In this document: piece by piece, positions 33,806 through 42,911 of the stretch
Layout: every line of letters starts with the position of its first letter
Numbering within the stretch: the first letter of the stretch is position 1
NCBI GenBank assembly: GCA_949296525.1
Contig: CASFOP010000007.1
Coordinates: forward strand, 1 to 64,000
Direction of reading: 5' to 3'
Source: an uncultured bacterium
GTDB lineage: Bacteria; Elusimicrobiota; Elusimicrobia; Elusimicrobiales; Elusimicrobiaceae
DNA length: 64,000 nucleotides
Notes under the pieces: generated by a model
Databases searched by the model: none
What the model was told of the DNA's origin: nothing
Seen by the model: the letters and a program-made list of their open reading frames with translations, nothing else
Made by a program: the position numbers and the translations under genes

Positions 33806-34284
33806 TCAACGCTCTGGCTACGGGGTTTTATATCAGCTATTTGCCGGCGCAGATTATCCCGTTTAAAAAAAATACGGGGGCGGGCTTTTTGGGCACGCTT
33901 TTGGCTGTGCCGTTTGTATTTATACTGCCGGCGGATTTTATTCTGTATCTGGTGTTTTTGTTGGCGTTCTGGGTGGCGGCCGTGTGGGTATGCAAGCAAG
34001 CCAAACTGGGCGGCGATTATAAAGGACACGACAACCCGCGCATTGTGATAGACGAAATGGCGGGCTACTTTACGGCCGTTATGTTCCTGCCGCGCACCTG
34101 GCCGTATTTGCTGGCGGCGTTTGTGCTCTTCCGCACGGTGGATACGCTAAAACCCTGGCCGGTAAAAAATTTTGACCGTATGGAAAACCCTTTCGGTGTG
34201 GTATTTGACGATGTGGCGGGGGGGCTGCTGGTTAACATCGTTTTGCAGTTGTTTATTATTTTTTCGCGTGCAGTGGGGGTGTAA
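33793..34284 (+). CDS. pgpA: Phosphatidylglycerophosphatase A
   Basis: 163 residues from the ATG at 33793 (GGAG upstream, inside pgsA). PgpA signatures are NTGAGFLGTLLAVP, DNPRIVIDEMAGYF, FRTVDTLKPWPVKNFD and GVVFDDVAGG. It removes the phosphate to give phosphatidylglycerol, completing the pathway started by PgsA. The 13-base overlap suggests translational coupling. Confidence 0.93.
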   Translation: MQKIINALATGFYISYLPAQIIPFKKNTGAGFLGTLLAVPFVFILPADFILYLVFLLAFWVAAVWVCKQAKLGGDYKGHDNPRIVIDEMAGYFTAVMFLPRTWPYLLAAFVLFRTVDTLKPWPVKNFDRMENPFGVVFDDVAGGLLVNIVLQLFIIFSRAVGV

Positions 34285-34317
34285 CTCCTCTGTGCGCATA
34301 GGCAAGTGTATCAGATT

Positions 34318-34326
34318 TGCCATAAT
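34318..34326 (+). promoter_or_regulatory. Extended -10 for the tolQ operon
   Basis: TGC-CATAAT with the hexamer at 34321-34326, about 30 bases before the tolQ ATG. Confidence 0.45.
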
Positions 34327-34356
34327 ATAGATATATCATAAGGAGAATAAAATAAT

Positions 34357-34998
34357 ATGGACTTTTCCAATATGACCAATCTGCGCGAACTGTTCGCGGC
34401 CGGCGGACCGGTTTTGGTGCTGCTGATTTTGCTTTCTTTATATTCCTGGGCTGTTATTTTGGAACGTTTTTTTAAATTCAGGAGCAGCATAGGTATGTCC
34501 CGCAAGCTGATTGCCTATTGCCGCCATCCCATCCGCTCGGATAATTATGAAAAGGTAGTGGACGGATGCACAAAACGCCTGACAAAAAACATTCCCGCTT
34601 CCCATGTGATTTTGGCCCTGGTGGAGAAAAGGAACCGCCCCAAGACGGAGCTGAAAGAGATTGCCGATTCCGCCATAGACTGGGAAGTAACCAAGCTCCA
34701 GCGCAAACTGACCGTACTGGGCACTTTGGGCAGCATTACGCCGTTTATCGGCTTGTTCGGCACGGTCATCGGGGTCATGCACGCGTTTAAAGATTTGGCG
34801 GGTGCAACGGCCAGTGCGGCCGGGGCTTCCGTCGTGGCAGCCGGCATTGCCGAAGCGCTGGTCAATACGGCTGCGGGCCTGTTTGTGGCCATCCCGGCGG
34901 TAATCGCCTATAACTATTTTTTGTCCAAAACCAATTACTTTGGCAAAGAGCTGGAAAACATAGCCGACGAAATCATTTTCCAGCAAAACCGCGGATAA
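34357..34998 (+). CDS. TolQ/ExbB/MotA-family proton channel subunit
   Basis: 213 residues; AAGGAG upstream. Three membrane helices: 16-36, about 125-150 (IGLFGTVIGVMHAF) and 160-185 (EALVNTAAGLFVAIPAVIAYNYF), with a cytoplasmic loop between the first two. The family forms a pentameric proton channel that drives TonB or TolA. Clustered with tolR-like and tonB-like genes; no tolB or pal is seen nearby, so Tol versus ExbB cannot be settled. Confidence 0.9.
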   Translation: MDFSNMTNLRELFAAGGPVLVLLILLSLYSWAVILERFFKFRSSIGMSRKLIAYCRHPIRSDNYEKVVDGCTKRLTKNIPASHVILALVEKRNRPKTELKEIADSAIDWEVTKLQRKLTVLGTLGSITPFIGLFGTVIGVMHAFKDLAGATASAAGASVVAAGIAEALVNTAAGLFVAIPAVIAYNYFLSKTNYFGKELENIADEIIFQQNRG

Positions 34999-35001
34999 AT
35001 T

Positions 35002-35403
35002 ATGGCACATAAAAGAAGAACCGTTATGGCGGAAATCAACATGGTGCCTTTTATAGACATCACGCTGATTTTGCTGATTATTTTTATGGTGATGAGCCCC
35101 ATGCTGGTGCAAATGCAGCTGAATGTGGATTTGCCCAAATCCAATGCCATTAACACGACAGCTGAAGATGACGTTATCCGTATTGAAGTGCAAAGAAACG
35201 GCGTTATCCGCATTGAAAACCGCACCTATTCGGCCGCCAATTTGGAAAAGGAATTGGTGTTGCGCATGGGAAAGGCCAACAAAAAAACCATTCTTGTGGA
35301 AGCGGATAAAGACGTGCCGATACAAACGGTGGTGGACGTGTTTGACATCGCCAAAAAGCTTGGCGCGGCCAAACTGGGCATAGGGGTGCTCTCTAAAAAC
35401 TAA
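35002..35403 (+). CDS. TolR/ExbD-family protein
   Basis: 133 residues. A single N-terminal helix NMVPFIDITLILLIIFMVMSP carries the essential Asp that binds protons in the channel. The periplasmic part (TILVEADKDVPIQTVVDVFDIAK) matches the family's peptidoglycan-binding domain. Starts 3 bases after tolQ and overlaps the next gene at TAATG. Confidence 0.93.
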   Translation: MAHKRRTVMAEINMVPFIDITLILLIIFMVMSPMLVQMQLNVDLPKSNAINTTAEDDVIRIEVQRNGVIRIENRTYSAANLEKELVLRMGKANKKTILVEADKDVPIQTVVDVFDIAKKLGAAKLGIGVLSKN

Positions 35404-36134
35404 TGAACCGCTATTTTTTCTTATCCTGCATATTACATCTGTTTTTGGCGCTGGCCGTTGTCGGGCTGGTAGGGGGGGTGTCGTCAAAGTCCAAGGCCAC
35501 TTATACCATTGATTTTATAGGAAGCGGAAAAGTGGTGTCTATGCAGCAGCCCCAAGCCTCCCCCGCGCCCGCCAAACAGGAAGAAAAAAAAGAACTTCAA
35601 AAAGGAGCCATACAGGCAGCCCCGGAGGTTAAAAAGCAGGAAGCAAAGCCTGATAAAAAGGCATACCAGTCCAAAGAAGAAATTTCCGCCAAGAAACAAC
35701 CAAAAAAGAAAAAGCCTGCGCCGGCCCCTGCCCCGGAGCCTTTGCCCGGCCCCAGCGTGCTTGAGGACAGTGAAAAAGAAGCCCCCGCCACTTCTGCCGG
35801 CCCCAACGGGGAAGGGGAGTTTGAAGGGGGGAGTGTTCAGACGGACTTTGCCACTTTTCCCTATCCCTGGTATATTACCCAGGTGCGCAACAGCTTATGG
35901 AGCGAGTGGGAGAAGCGCCGCCCCGCCGGTGTGGTGCGGGGTGCCATGGTGACTTTCGCCATTGCCCGTGACGGGAAAATACAAAACTTAGAAGTGCAGA
36001 AATCTTCCGGCGACGACAGCTTTGACTTTGCCGCCACGTCGGCCGTCATCAATGCGGGGCCTTTCCCGCCGCTTCCGATGTTATATGAAAAAGACGAGCT
36101 GACCGTAACGGTTGAATTTAAACAGGAGGGCTGA
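35403..36134 (+). CDS. TonB/TolA-like energy transducer
   Basis: 243 residues. N-terminal anchor helix (7-25), a long Lys/Pro/Ala-rich spacer (about 45-130) suited to spanning the periplasm, and a C-terminal TonB/TolA domain (ITQVRNSLWSEWEKRRP, RGAMVTFAIARDGKIQNLEVQKSSGDDSFD). It transmits channel energy to an outer-membrane partner not encoded in this window. Confidence 0.88.
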   Translation: MNRYFFLSCILHLFLALAVVGLVGGVSSKSKATYTIDFIGSGKVVSMQQPQASPAPAKQEEKKELQKGAIQAAPEVKKQEAKPDKKAYQSKEEISAKKQPKKKKPAPAPAPEPLPGPSVLEDSEKEAPATSAGPNGEGEFEGGSVQTDFATFPYPWYITQVRNSLWSEWEKRRPAGVVRGAMVTFAIARDGKIQNLEVQKSSGDDSFDFAATSAVINAGPFPPLPMLYEKDELTVTVEFKQEG

Positions 36135-36135
36135 T

Positions 36136-36615
36136 ATGACGGGATGGCAGCGTTTCTTTTTGTTGCTTGTGTGTATGGTGGTTACACTGGTTTTGTGGCC
36201 GCAATATGAGCGTGCAGGCCTGACGTTTATGCTGATGGCGGGGCTGCTGTGGACATGCGTTATCATTATGCTGTCAGTCATTATCAATATGTTTGCTATT
36301 TATAAACTGGAGTTTCTGCACCGTTTTATCAGCATTTTATTTTTTGGGGCCGTTATGGCTTCCCTGCTCTATTATTTCCCGTTGGAAGGGGGGGAAACCC
36401 CCGCCTCCCGTATGGGGGCCGGCCAGTGGCCTACGGTGCAGGATGTGCAGCAGGGCATGAAAAGACTGACTTTTAATTTTGACTTTGTACGCCGTAATGT
36501 ACACCGGGATGCTAATTATATCAACCAAAAAATGGATGACGCTTCCGACACCGTAAAAGATATTAAAAAAACCGCCGAGAAGAAAAAGGAAGCATTGGAT
36601 ATCTTGGTGGAGTAG
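36136..36615 (+). CDS. Unknown inner-membrane protein with C-terminal coiled coil
   Basis: 159 residues from the ATG at 36136, with AGGAGGG upstream. Three hydrophobic helices at about 6-25, 30-60 and 68-85 are followed by a charged helical region (RRNVHRDANYINQKMDD to AEKKKEALDIL) likely to form a coiled coil. No family recognised. It begins 1 base after the TonB-like stop and so belongs to the Tol/Ton cluster. Confidence 0.75.
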   Translation: MTGWQRFFLLLVCMVVTLVLWPQYERAGLTFMLMAGLLWTCVIIMLSVIINMFAIYKLEFLHRFISILFFGAVMASLLYYFPLEGGETPASRMGAGQWPTVQDVQQGMKRLTFNFDFVRRNVHRDANYINQKMDDASDTVKDIKKTAEKKKEALDILVE

Positions 36616-36621
36616 GAGTAT

Positions 36622-37581
36622 ATGATGAAAAAAACTGTTTTGATTACCGGGGGCAACGGCTTTATCGGCCGGCGCCTGACGGATGTTTTGCTGCAGGAAG
36701 GATATCATGTGCGTATTGTTTCGCGCCGTGAGCCCAAAAATAAGCCGGTCAACCCAAATGTAACCGTGGTGAAGGCCGATTACCAGGACTGCGTGTCGCT
36801 GCAGCGTGCCATGGAGGGCTGCAGCATGGTATACCACCTGGCGGCGGCCATTTTTGGTTATAAATATGAAGACTTTGCCAAAGCCAATGCACGCGCTACT
36901 CAAAATGTGGTCCATGCGGCCAACTTAACGCCGGATTTGGAGCGTTTTATTTATGTCTCCAGCCTGGCTGCCTCCGGTTATGCGCCGGATGCGTCACAGC
37001 CGCGTACAGAGGAAATGGAGCCCAAACCCGTATCTGATTACGGGATTACCAAGCTGGCGGGGGAAAAAGCCGTGCACACCCTGAAACCTTCGGTAAAATG
37101 GACGATTGTCCGCCCGCCTATTGTATATGGGAAAAATGACTCCGGCGTATCTAAAATCGCCGCGTGGGTAAAACGCGGGCTGATGGTGAATACTTCCGGC
37201 AAAGGGCTGTTTAGTTTTGTGTATGTGGATGATTTGGTACGTGCCCTGGCGGACATCCCCAAAACCGAAGGCACGGAAGGGCAAGTTTTCTTTATTTGTG
37301 AAGAAAAGAATTACCCGTGGCCGGAATTTATTGAGAAGATGGCCAATGCCATGGGCGTAAAAAAACCGTTTATGCCCAATGCGCCCGTATGGATGCTGAA
37401 GGTGGCTGCGGCTTTATATAGCCTGGGCGCACGGCTGACGGGTGCCCAGCCGGCTTTAAATTATGACAAAGTGAAAGAGGCCATTATCCCTGGGCATTGG
37501 ATTTGCAGCAGCGAAAAGTGGCGCAGCCTCAGCGGGCAAAAATTTACGCCGCTGGACGAAGGGCTAAAGAAAAGTTTTTAA
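36622..37581 (+). CDS. NAD-dependent epimerase/dehydratase (extended SDR)
   Basis: 319 residues. Rossmann motif TGGNGFIGRR near the N-terminus, VSSLAASG strand, and a YGITK catalytic Tyr-Lys pair. It resembles nucleotide-sugar or sterol-type extended SDRs; the substrate cannot be read from sequence. Sits 6 bases after the preceding membrane protein gene. MM start; either Met is possible. Confidence 0.85.
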   Translation: MMKKTVLITGGNGFIGRRLTDVLLQEGYHVRIVSRREPKNKPVNPNVTVVKADYQDCVSLQRAMEGCSMVYHLAAAIFGYKYEDFAKANARATQNVVHAANLTPDLERFIYVSSLAASGYAPDASQPRTEEMEPKPVSDYGITKLAGEKAVHTLKPSVKWTIVRPPIVYGKNDSGVSKIAAWVKRGLMVNTSGKGLFSFVYVDDLVRALADIPKTEGTEGQVFFICEEKNYPWPEFIEKMANAMGVKKPFMPNAPVWMLKVAAALYSLGARLTGAQPALNYDKVKEAIIPGHWICSSEKWRSLSGQKFTPLDEGLKKSF

Positions 37582-37660
37582 ACTTTTTCGCTCTTGGCCG
37601 CAGAGAGCCGGGGAAAATTCCCGTTTGTTCCAAGTCAAAACAGACAAGGCTTTCATTATT

Positions 37661-37669
37661 TGTTATAAT
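37661..37669 (+). promoter_or_regulatory. tRNA-Ser promoter -10
   Basis: TGT-TATAAT with the hexamer at 37664-37669, about 40 bases ahead of the tRNA. Confidence 0.6.
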
Positions 37670-37709
37670 AATAGTGTTGCGGCAGTTTCCTGACGTAAAA
37701 AACAATTTT

Positions 37710-37800
37710 GGAGAGGTGGCTGAGAGGCCGAAAGCGGCGGTTTGCTAAACCGTTATACGGGTTAACTCCCGTATCGAGGGTTCGAATCCCTCCCTCTCCG
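37710..37800 (+). tRNA. tRNA-Ser (GCU anticodon)
   Basis: 91 nt. Acceptor stem GGAGAGG with CCTCTCC and G discriminator, long variable arm (ACGGGTTAACTCCCGT), anticodon loop TTGCTAA reading AGC/AGU codons, and T-arm GAGGGTTCGAATCCCTC. CCA is not encoded. The long variable arm is diagnostic of class II tRNAs. Confidence 0.97.
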
Positions 37801-37810
37801 TTTTGCTATA

Positions 37811-37842
37811 CAACCCTTTTCCCCGACGGGAAAGGGGTTTTT
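37811..37842 (+). terminator. Terminator after tRNA-Ser
   Basis: CCCTTTTCCC and GGGAAAGGGG around a CGAC loop, then TTTTTT. Confidence 0.85.
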
Positions 37843-37907
37843 TGCGGCCTTTGCGTCGGGGTTGTTTTATACTTTTGTTCCCGTTTTTTTCGCTTTTATG
37901 CCTTTTT

Positions 37908-37940
37908 TGTAACAAAAAACGCTACCAAAAACGCGATACA
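37908..37940. other. Tandem integrase-arm-like motifs downstream of tRNA-Ser
   Basis: gtaacaaaaaacgctacc, then aaaaacgcgatac: spaced copies of a (G)TA(A/C)C-A5-ACGC unit about 110 bases beyond the tRNA. Such repeats often mark integrative element ends next to tRNAs. No integrase is visible. The rest of 37843-38070 holds only a TTACT-TCGG-AGTAA hairpin (37966-37979). Confidence 0.3.
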
Positions 37941-38069
37941 TAAAGCCTGGTGCTATCATCACAATTTACTTCGGAGTAAGGACAATATTTTTTATCTGAT
38001 TTGCTGCGGCCTATGGGATAGTTGTTACCGTCCAGGGATATACAAAGCACCCCGGATTTTAGCACCCCC

Positions 38070-38099
38070 AAAAAAATCCCCCGGGGTAAGTCCGGGGGA
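38070..38099 (-). terminator. Terminator of the giant secreted-protein gene
   Basis: TCCCCCGG (38077-38084) pairs with CCGGGGGA (38092-38099); on the minus strand seven T follow. Confidence 0.85.
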
Positions 38100-38105
38100 G
38101 TAAAA

Positions 38106-41100
38106 CTACCAGACAGGGAATTTGTTTTCCCAGTATGTGGCGCGTTGGGAGGTAATCAGCCCGTTTGCTCGTAAGTCCTCTATAATGGACAGGGCCTCTT
38201 CCCTCAGCGCAGCCCTATCTCCTTTACCGCCAACCCGCTGTTCAGACAAAGCTTCCAGGAGCTTTTGCTCTTCTATTGTGCGGGCAGCATCAATTTGGCG
38301 GTCATACTGCGCTGCGCGTGATCTGAGCAGAGAGCTGTGCTGCGCCGTCCACCCCTCTGTTATCCGGTTATAGGTAGAGCCGGTCACCGTTTCCACGGAG
38401 ATCTGTCCTTTTGTATTCCTGAAATACATTTTGACATTTCTCATGTCAGTCGGGTCTTGTTCCATGCGCACCAAGCCCCGGGCAAACAGCTCTTCTGCCT
38501 CTTTTCCGGGCTGACGGGCCGCCGCATCCGGAATAATTTCCCGTTCAGACAATTTCATCTGGGGGACAAGCCCTTTATCCATCAGGGTCTTATGCATTTC
38601 TCTCTTGGAGGCATGGAAAGCGATTTTGCCTGCTTCCTCCTCCGGGATTTGAATGCCTAAACGTTTGGCCTGGTAAGGTTCCATGAATTTTCTGGTTCCG
38701 TCCCGATAAATTACCTCCAGGCTGCCGCTTGCTCCGTCATCTGCGGCTTTCACAGAGGAAACGGCATTATTTTCCATCTGTTTAAGGGCCTCTTTTTGCG
38801 GGGAATTGAGGCCGTCCTGCAGATAGGCATAATCTCTGGCATCCATGGTTTTTGTGGTGCCGTCTCTGTATTTTAAAACTACATTCCGGCCGTCAGAGCG
38901 CACAAAGTCCAGATCACGCATAAAGTCTTTGCGCAGGATATTGCTCCGCTGACGGGGAGACATCTGTGCCAGCACATTGTCAAACTCTTCCGCGGAGAAT
39001 ATTTTCTGCTCCTTTCCCGTATTTAAAATCACTTTTCCCGGCTGGCTGGCTCTGTCCACTGTCCTTACTTTGCCCATAAAAGTGCTAAACTCTTGCATTT
39101 CCTGCATATGGGTTTTTGTGGCATCAGAGGCCTGATCAAGCAAAGAATGGTACCTGGAAGGAGTTACCGTTTTGCTGGTACCGTCAGCCAAATGCAAACG
39201 ATAGCCACCGGAGGTTTCTTCAAGCGAAACCACACCCTCAAAGAAATCATCCGCCGGGTTCGCTGCCGGAGCCGTTGCCGCCTGGGCCGGAGGCTGCACG
39301 GTCGCGGCGCCATTGGCCGCAGGCTGCGTATTGTTGGCAGTTAAGCGTGGCGAATTGGCCTGGGCGGCTTCATCGGCCGCGCCAATGTTTTTAGCGGCCG
39401 TTGTTTCGGCCCGGGTGGAAGCCGCCGTAGAGGCAACATCTTCCGTGGTTCTGGCAGCCGATTGGCCCTGCTGTACGGTACCCGCCGCATTACGCTGTTG
39501 TAAAGATTGGGCATTTTGGGGCAACTGCCTGGACGGCGGAATAATCTCGTCTGCCGCTGAACGGGCCGCATTGCCCGTGCCGCGGCTCTGCGTCTGCGCC
39601 GCAGGCCGTGCAGTATTTTCGGCCACATCATCGGCCCCTCCCAACACTTTGTCGCTGCCCAAAGTATCATAATCTAACCGCAGGACATTATCATCGGCCC
39701 CGCTGCGGGCGGCAGTACGTGGCGTTTCCCTGGCAGTAGTGGACGCCGTTCTGCGCTGCGCCGACGCACGCGGTGCAGCACTGGTCACGTCATCGACCCC
39801 GCTGCGGGAAGCTCCTTGAGCCGCCGAGGAGGTAACATTTTCCGTGCTTTCCGATACAAGATTTCCCCTCCCATCATAGTTGCTTGTCCTTAGAAGCCTT
39901 CCCTGTTCATCATAGGTATAGAAGGTTTCTGATACAAAATTCCCTTTATCATAGTAGCGTGTCGATCTAAGACTTCCATCTTTATTATAGCGATAGGTGT
40001 TTTCCGATACAAGATTTCCCTTCTCATCATATCTGCCTGTCCATCGAATACTTCCATCCTTATAATAGCCATGGCGCTCCTGAGCCGTTCTGTGTTGGGA
40101 AGACCCCGTGCGCGCGGCAGGGGACGCCGGCTTGGCCGCAGCAGCATTCTGTTGTGCCGCACGCGACGCAGCATTGCCGGACGCCGCGGAAGGGTTGGAC
40201 GGCGTCCCGCCGCGCCGGACAATTTCAATACCGGCGGGATTTCTGCTCTGGGCGGCAGAACGCTGCAACCCGCGAAGCTGGGCTGATATGCCCGCCTTCA
40301 GCCGTGCGATTTGTTGCATTTCTTCCGCTGTGGCTTTGCTGACGGCGGACGGATCCAAATTATCCAGCTGCCCCGACAGTTCCTTCAGTTTCGCCGTTCT
40401 TTTAACGGGATCTGCCGGCAAATACGCCATATCCTCCGAAACGGAGTCTATTGTCTTAGAGATTTTGGAAGGGAATAACCTATCCAACAAGCTCTTCTTT
40501 TTAGGGGGATTGGCGTTAGCAGTAGGCGCAGCGAGGCGGCCATCGGACGGAACCGTAAGCGAAGGAGTTTCGCGCGCAACAGGCTTCCCGTCCAGAGCGG
40601 CAGGTTTTTTTACTTTATCGGCCAGAGAAGAGAGCAGTCTCTTATCCAAGCCTTCGTGGGATATGGGGGAAAGCTCCGGTTTGGGAGTTTTGCTAGGTAT
40701 GTGCCCTAAAGGCAAGGGTTCTGTCGGCTGCTGCCTCGGGTGTGCTACAGGTTTCCCCGCAACAGTCCCACCGGTGCGTCCGGCTGTATTTACCGGCGTT
40801 GTAGGGGCAACAGGCCGAGCGGCGGAGGGAATGCGCGGGGCGCCTGCCGGTATTTCTGGCACCGTGACGGCCTTCTTTAGCTGTTTGACGGTACGACCGA
40901 CCGAGTAGCGGACCTGATCGACAATTCCCTTCAGCTGGGCTTGGGAATACAATAAATATTGCCGGCGGCTGACCCGTACCCCCTGCAGCAGGGGCCGGCC
41001 CACAATCAAACGGCCCGAACCGGCCGCCAGCCTCCAGCCGCCCTTCAGCAGTGCCGGAGCCGAAACGACCAGCAGCGTCCAGTCTATGGTGGAAGCCAGA

Positions 41101-42794
41101 GGCTGGACGGTATCATTCAGGCGCACGGCCATCTGGGCGCCGCGTCCTGCCTGGACGTTTTCCGCCGTGGTCATGATGTAAGAGCGCTCTCCGTCGGCCT
41201 CTCCGGAATTTTTATAGCTGTAGCAGGCCAGCTCCGGATAATAATACGTGAGCACGAAATCCATGTTCTGTTCCTGCACATAAGGCAGGTCGCCCCATGT
41301 TTTGCGGGCCATATATAAAGCGATTTTGGTTTCTTTTTCTCCTTTTTTGGCCGCGCTCTGCAAATAACCGTACACCAGGGGCCAGATGATTTTGTTTTCA
41401 TCTTTGGGTTCCCCGTCGTTATCAAACAGGTTAACGGTATATTTTTTCAGCAGGGAGGGGTGCTGGCGGGCCAGCTGGCGGGCAAACTCCGTCCAGGCAT
41501 TGGTGGACAGCATCCCCTGCTGGGTCTTCCCCGTCATGGATGCGCCGCCTCCTCCGACTACCAATTCCGGCAGTACGGCCTGTTTGGTATAAGCGCTGAA
41601 CTGTCCTTTGGATATACGTTCCAATATTTCCACTTTGCGTGCGGCGTAGGGCGTTTTTTCAATGGGTTGCATTTTGCTGGGGGAAATGGAACCGCCGCCC
41701 GCCAGCGATTCCGGGTAAATATATACTTCGGTACCCGTCATGGAAACGGAACCGGAGCGGCAGGCGATGGTTTCCCGTCCCGCCACGGCGGACTTTTTCA
41801 GCACGACGGAAAGGTTGCTTGCCGCGCGGTGAGGGGGCCTTTGCGGCAGGGAAAGAATGTAGTATTCATAGAATACGGACGGGGAATAAGAGAAGGGCGC
41901 TTTTTTCCAGTAAGGGCTGGCAAAAGAAGACAAAGCGCCATAAAATAAATCCTGCCGGGGGTCAAAATTATAAAGCCTTTCCTTGGCAAACGCAAGACTA
42001 CCAACGATGCCGGCCCCTTCCAGCGCTTTCATTACGTTTCCCCATACGCGGCCGCTGCGCTCGTCCCATTCCTTTTGTTGCACCGCCGCCATACTTTGTT
42101 CCAGCGCACCCCAAGAACCGTTTTTCATTAAAATGGGAAAGACGGATTCCACCACCATGGCCGACTGCAGGGACTGCACAGCCCGCGGGGCCAGCTCTTC
42201 CCATACTTTTTTGGGGATGGCATAGCCGCTGAGCTGGAAACTGATCAGGTTTTGCAGCGCCAAGCCGAAAAGGGAGGCCTGTTCCTGCGCCTGATTTGAA
42301 GGCGTGGAGGATGTAACCAGATTTGTTTTGACCGTTTCCAGATAGAAATCGGCCAACGAAGCAAAATAATTCTCGCGGAAATTTCTTTCCCCGCCGAAAA
42401 AGTCGCTCCAGTTCGGCTGTTGCAGCAGTACGGCCGTCAGCAACAGCCAGGCTTTGTCCGCTTCCTGGCGATAGTTCTCATCCTGATGCAGCTGCTGCCA
42501 GTCTTCGAAAATCTCTTTGATAATATCGGCCAGGGCTTGCTTTTCCTGCGCGGTAAGCGAAGCGTTTGAACCGGAAGAAGCAGCCGGCTGCTCGTCCCCC
42601 AGGAAAAGGCTCACCAGCATTTGGAAACGTTCAAAAACCGCCGGCGTACGATTGGTCAGCCCGGAATCCAGCCTTTGGAGCTGTTCGCCTTTTCTTTGTT
42701 CAATAGCCTCCAGCCCCGTGGCCGCATTTGCCGCGGCAGGCAGAGGGGAAAGCAGCAGAGCCGTGCTGACAACAAGAGAAAGAAATTTATGCAT
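38106..42794 (-). CDS. Giant secreted repeat protein (1562 residues)
   Basis: Signal peptide MHKFLSLVVSTALLLSPLPAAANA. Residues about 25-570 form a helical/mixed domain of unknown family. A hydrophobic pair follows (about 575-625). Residues 650-900 are Pro/Ala/Thr-rich linker. Around 906-983 lie four YD/YwqK-like repeats (YKDGSIRWTGRYDEKGNLVSE type). Another Ala/Gln/Thr linker leads to about 1183-1480, where at least four and perhaps five modules repeat a pattern of V..V....G.V.L.YRDGT.K......Y..L. It is probably an envelope or surface protein; no catalytic motif is seen. YD-type repeats also occur in Rhs toxins, but no toxin tip or immunity gene is identifiable. Confidence 0.85.
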   Translation of the reverse strand: MHKFLSLVVSTALLLSPLPAAANAATGLEAIEQRKGEQLQRLDSGLTNRTPAVFERFQMLVSLFLGDEQPAASSGSNASLTAQEKQALADIIKEIFEDWQQLHQDENYRQEADKAWLLLTAVLLQQPNWSDFFGGERNFRENYFASLADFYLETVKTNLVTSSTPSNQAQEQASLFGLALQNLISFQLSGYAIPKKVWEELAPRAVQSLQSAMVVESVFPILMKNGSWGALEQSMAAVQQKEWDERSGRVWGNVMKALEGAGIVGSLAFAKERLYNFDPRQDLFYGALSSFASPYWKKAPFSYSPSVFYEYYILSLPQRPPHRAASNLSVVLKKSAVAGRETIACRSGSVSMTGTEVYIYPESLAGGGSISPSKMQPIEKTPYAARKVEILERISKGQFSAYTKQAVLPELVVGGGGASMTGKTQQGMLSTNAWTEFARQLARQHPSLLKKYTVNLFDNDGEPKDENKIIWPLVYGYLQSAAKKGEKETKIALYMARKTWGDLPYVQEQNMDFVLTYYYPELACYSYKNSGEADGERSYIMTTAENVQAGRGAQMAVRLNDTVQPLASTIDWTLLVVSAPALLKGGWRLAAGSGRLIVGRPLLQGVRVSRRQYLLYSQAQLKGIVDQVRYSVGRTVKQLKKAVTVPEIPAGAPRIPSAARPVAPTTPVNTAGRTGGTVAGKPVAHPRQQPTEPLPLGHIPSKTPKPELSPISHEGLDKRLLSSLADKVKKPAALDGKPVARETPSLTVPSDGRLAAPTANANPPKKKSLLDRLFPSKISKTIDSVSEDMAYLPADPVKRTAKLKELSGQLDNLDPSAVSKATAEEMQQIARLKAGISAQLRGLQRSAAQSRNPAGIEIVRRGGTPSNPSAASGNAASRAAQQNAAAAKPASPAARTGSSQHRTAQERHGYYKDGSIRWTGRYDEKGNLVSENTYRYNKDGSLRSTRYYDKGNFVSETFYTYDEQGRLLRTSNYDGRGNLVSESTENVTSSAAQGASRSGVDDVTSAAPRASAQRRTASTTARETPRTAARSGADDNVLRLDYDTLGSDKVLGGADDVAENTARPAAQTQSRGTGNAARSAADEIIPPSRQLPQNAQSLQQRNAAGTVQQGQSAARTTEDVASTAASTRAETTAAKNIGAADEAAQANSPRLTANNTQPAANGAATVQPPAQAATAPAANPADDFFEGVVSLEETSGGYRLHLADGTSKTVTPSRYHSLLDQASDATKTHMQEMQEFSTFMGKVRTVDRASQPGKVILNTGKEQKIFSAEEFDNVLAQMSPRQRSNILRKDFMRDLDFVRSDGRNVVLKYRDGTTKTMDARDYAYLQDGLNSPQKEALKQMENNAVSSVKAADDGASGSLEVIYRDGTRKFMEPYQAKRLGIQIPEEEAGKIAFHASKREMHKTLMDKGLVPQMKLSEREIIPDAAARQPGKEAEELFARGLVRMEQDPTDMRNVKMYFRNTKGQISVETVTGSTYNRITEGWTAQHSSLLRSRAAQYDRQIDAARTIEEQKLLEALSEQRVGGKGDRAALREEALSIIEDLRANGLITSQRATYWENKFPVW

Positions 42795-42911
42795 AATAAG
42801 CTCCTAAAAATAAAATATTTGTACCGTCGGAGTAAACACAAGGAAAACCCGCCCGCGTACATATTCGTTTTTTATTAGTATAAGACATTTTCTTTTAAAT
42901 TCAAGTCTAAA

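Noticed and set aside
37708-38103. 131-codon ORF over the tRNA
   Set aside because: The frame reads straight through tRNA-Ser and its terminator, a well-known artefact.
39890-40080. CRISPR-like repeats
   Set aside because: The spaced similarity here comes from protein-level YD repeats in the giant gene; no direct DNA repeats with unique spacers occur in the window.
38106-42794. Rhs-type polymorphic toxin with immunity gene
   Set aside because: Only a few YD-like repeats, no Rhs core end motif, no toxin domain and no small downstream immunity gene.
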